From positions 1 to 64,000 of the forward strand of contig CAMIKG010000010.1 in NCBI GenBank assembly GCA_946221915.1: a DNA stretch of 64,000 nt, written 5' to 3'. The stretch comes from an uncultured Erwinia sp. (GTDB lineage Bacteria; Pseudomonadota; Gammaproteobacteria; Enterobacterales; Enterobacteriaceae). The notes beneath the pieces are model-generated. The model did no database searches. It was not told where the DNA came from and saw nothing but the letters and a program-made list of their open reading frames with translations. Within the stretch, counting starts at the first letter, position 1, and each line of letters opens with the position of its first letter. The translations under genes were made by a program, and so were the position numbers. Of this stretch, positions 62,367 through 64,000 are shown one piece after another.

Positions 62367-63569
62367 TCACGCTTGCAGACGCGCCACGCGCTGCGGCCAG
62401 GGGTCGTTAAACTGGCCGCCCGACTGCCACCAGGCGATCTCTTCTTCCGTGAGAAAACAGCGCTGCAGCGCCTGCACAAACGGCGCTAGCTCACGCGTCT
62501 GGCCGATGACCGTCAGACGACAGCGCCGGTCGCCGAAACGTCCTGGCATTGCCTGTAACTGACGCGTCAGAGCCGCCCGCTCCTCCGCGCTCAGCAAATT
62601 GTCGCGGTGCTGCAATACGCCCGCCTTCCAGTAGCTGATAAATTCCAGACTGATACTGCCCGCCGCCTGATTCCACAGCAGCGCCAGATCGTCGCGCGTC
62701 GGCAGCCAGAAAAAGCCTTTGCTGCGATGAATACCACGGCCAAGAAACTGCTGATAAGTGTCCCACAGCCGCTGCGGATGAAATGGCCGGTCATCCTCCA
62801 GCACCTGCGAACCAATATCGTACGGCAGCGCGTCAGGCTGCGCGGGCAGGCTTTCGACCTCCGCTTCCAGCTCGCGAATCAGCTGCGCCACGCGGTGGAA
62901 ATCGTACTCAGCCATCGCCAGCACATCATCCAGCTTCAGATTGCCCCACGGCACCGCCATCACCGCCACCTGCAGATTCAGCGGGTGGATTGCCTGCGCA
63001 ATCGCGGTAATCGTGGTCAGCGACAGGCGGTCGCTTTTGGTCAGCAGCAGATGGCTGCAAAACATGATCTGCTCCGCCAGCAGGTTCTCCACCGCGCGCA
63101 GCCCGCGCTGCAGGTTGTGCTGCAGACGCGGGATGAGTTCTCTGCCTGCGGCAAAGTCATCATTCAGCATCACGCTGTCCACCAGCGATAAATAGCCGTG
63201 CAGGCTGACGCGCGACTGCTGGCGGAAATACTTCACCAGCGGCAGCGGATGACTGCTGCCCGAGGTCTCCAGCAGAATAAGGTCGGGCGTCTGATGCGCC
63301 AGCAGCTGAGCCAGCGCCGCGTCCAGCTTCTTAATACCGCCCACGCTGCTGATGCTGTCGGCGGAGATGGTGACAAAGTTGTTTTGCGCCGCGCTGACCA
63401 TTTCGGTATTGGCAATCAGCACGCCATCGACGTCCAGTTCGCTCATATCGTTAACGATAATACAGACCGACAGCGCTCTCTCATGCGCCTGCGCCAGCAG
63501 GCTTTTCAGCAGCGTGGTTTTCCCGGCGCCAAGGAAGCCGTTGAGGATAGTGAGGGGGACTTTTTTCAT
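62367..63569 (-). CDS. G3E-family (CobW/COG0523) GTPase lacking the CxCC motif
   Basis: A 400-residue P-loop GTPase. Walker A is GFLGAGKTTLL, the switch region reads NDMSELDVDGVLI, the Walker B region is LILLETSGSSHP, and the base motif is LTKSDRLSL. A C-terminal CobW_C domain follows (IHRSKGFFWLPTRDD). In other members GCICC lies after the switch region; here the same place reads DSISSV (63345-63356), with Ser where each Cys should be. Metal transfer by the usual Cys site is therefore not possible. The ATG at 63569 follows GGAA. It is downstream of a second G3E gene on the same strand. Confidence 0.88.
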   Translation of the reverse strand: MKKVPLTILNGFLGAGKTTLLKSLLAQAHERALSVCIIVNDMSELDVDGVLIANTEMVSAAQNNFVTISADSISSVGGIKKLDAALAQLLAHQTPDLILLETSGSSHPLPLVKYFRQQSRVSLHGYLSLVDSVMLNDDFAAGRELIPRLQHNLQRGLRAVENLLAEQIMFCSHLLLTKSDRLSLTTITAIAQAIHPLNLQVAVMAVPWGNLKLDDVLAMAEYDFHRVAQLIRELEAEVESLPAQPDALPYDIGSQVLEDDRPFHPQRLWDTYQQFLGRGIHRSKGFFWLPTRDDLALLWNQAAGSISLEFISYWKAGVLQHRDNLLSAEERAALTRQLQAMPGRFGDRRCRLTVIGQTRELAPFVQALQRCFLTEEEIAWWQSGGQFNDPWPQRVARLQA

Positions 63570-63636
63570 GCGGATGTTCCACAACAAGGCAATGATAATA
63601 GCGGTAACTGCCCCGGCGGTGACGCCGGGGCGCAGA

Positions 63637-64000
63637 TTAATGCACTAGCCAGGATTCAAAAGGATCGCTGAATTTCATCCAGCCATCCGGCCCCTGCGCC
63701 AGCTCGCTGTCGTCGAGCAGCGCCGCCTCCAGCTTGCTGCGTAATGCCGCTTCATCCATATCGATGCCGATAAACACCAGCTCCTGGCGCGCATCGCCAA
63801 TGCCATCAATCCAGTTCGCCATAATGAATTCCAGCGATGCGCTGTCCACCGGCCAGCGTTCTTTCGGCACACTTGCCCACCACATGCCCGCCAGTCCCTG
63901 ACGCGAGACGCCGCCCGCCTGCGACCATGAACCGGCGAAGGAAGGCCGCGTTGCCAGCCAGAAGAAACCTTTGGAGCGCACCACGCCGGGCATATCGTGC
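63637..64000 (-). CDS. ZigA/YciC-type zinc G3E GTPase, C-terminal part (cut by window edge)
   Basis: This is the last 121 residues of a CobW_C domain: PGVVRSKGFFWLATRPS, then SQAGGVSRQGLAGMWWASVP and LVFIGIDMDEAALRSKLEAALL, ending DPFESWLVH. This pattern is that of ZigA/YciC zinc chaperones (COG0523), which are Zur-regulated in many bacteria. The 5' part lies beyond the right edge. It ends 67 bp before the second G3E gene. Confidence 0.85.
   Translation of the reverse strand, partial: HDMPGVVRSKGFFWLATRPSFAGSWSQAGGVSRQGLAGMWWASVPKERWPVDSASLEFIMANWIDGIGDARQELVFIGIDMDEAALRSKLEAALLDDSELAQGPDGWMKFSDPFESWLVH

Overview
The window reads as chromosomal DNA of an enterobacterium, most likely Erwiniaceae (Pantoea/Erwinia-like). 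It carries enterobacterial orthologues (gldA, ybiV, hcp-hcr, dmlA/dmlR, yobA, an rpn gene), a complete-looking aryl polyene (APE) pigment cluster of the enterobacterial apeC-apeR type, and genes for plant-associated substrates (rhamnosides, diketogulonate, tartrate/malate, peptides). The genus is inferred from gene content only; no rRNA or tRNA gene is present. Coding is dense, with many 4-bp stop/start overlaps.

Layout. 1-5.9 kb: tandem repeats, then a Fur-controlled hydroxamate-siderophore locus (TonB-dependent receptor, fhuB, fhuD) with no ATPase gene beside it, then two kinds of intergenic repeat. 5.9-19.4 kb: one long minus-strand APE operon (apeC to apeR) encoding KS/CLF, KR, DH, two ACPs, ligase, acyl/glycosyl transferases, LolA-like carrier, MMPL exporter and lipoprotein. 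19.6-22.7 kb: a small lipoprotein, then a YiaK-like reductase with a GPH sugar transporter. 22.9-27.4 kb: a palindromic repeat cluster and a tripartite multidrug pump (DHA2 transporter, HlyD adaptor, NodT outer membrane factor). 27.8-33.5 kb: gldA with a CRP site and terminator, then a RhaR-like regulator divergent from a GH78 rhamnosidase and a GPH transporter.

33.7-43.9 kb: a His/Met-rich DUF2946-type protein and CopC/YobA (copper), small proteins, ybiV, dmlA/dmlR, a diguanylate cyclase with an I-site, and hcp-hcr behind a near-perfect NsrR palindrome. A decapitated HxlR regulator gene abuts the next operon. 43.9-52.3 kb: a peptide ABC transporter operon with a built-in M20 dipeptidase, then an XRE-cupin regulator divergent from a B3/B4-domain protein. 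52.4-62.0 kb: an Rpn nuclease and a second minus-strand operon (GNAT acetyltransferase, peptide-type ABC transporter, LLM flavin monooxygenase), preceded by a DAO-type oxidase. This set recalls the pathways that scavenge S-substituted cysteines.

62.1-64 kb: a small secreted Cys-rich protein behind a Zur-box-like site, convergent with two tandem G3E (CobW-type) GTPases. In the complete GTPase the zinc-binding CxCC motif appears as Ser-Ile-Ser-Ser. This zinc locus and the GNAT/ABC/LLM operon are the two best candidates for under-described biology. All functions are assigned from sequence motifs and family knowledge; no database search was possible.
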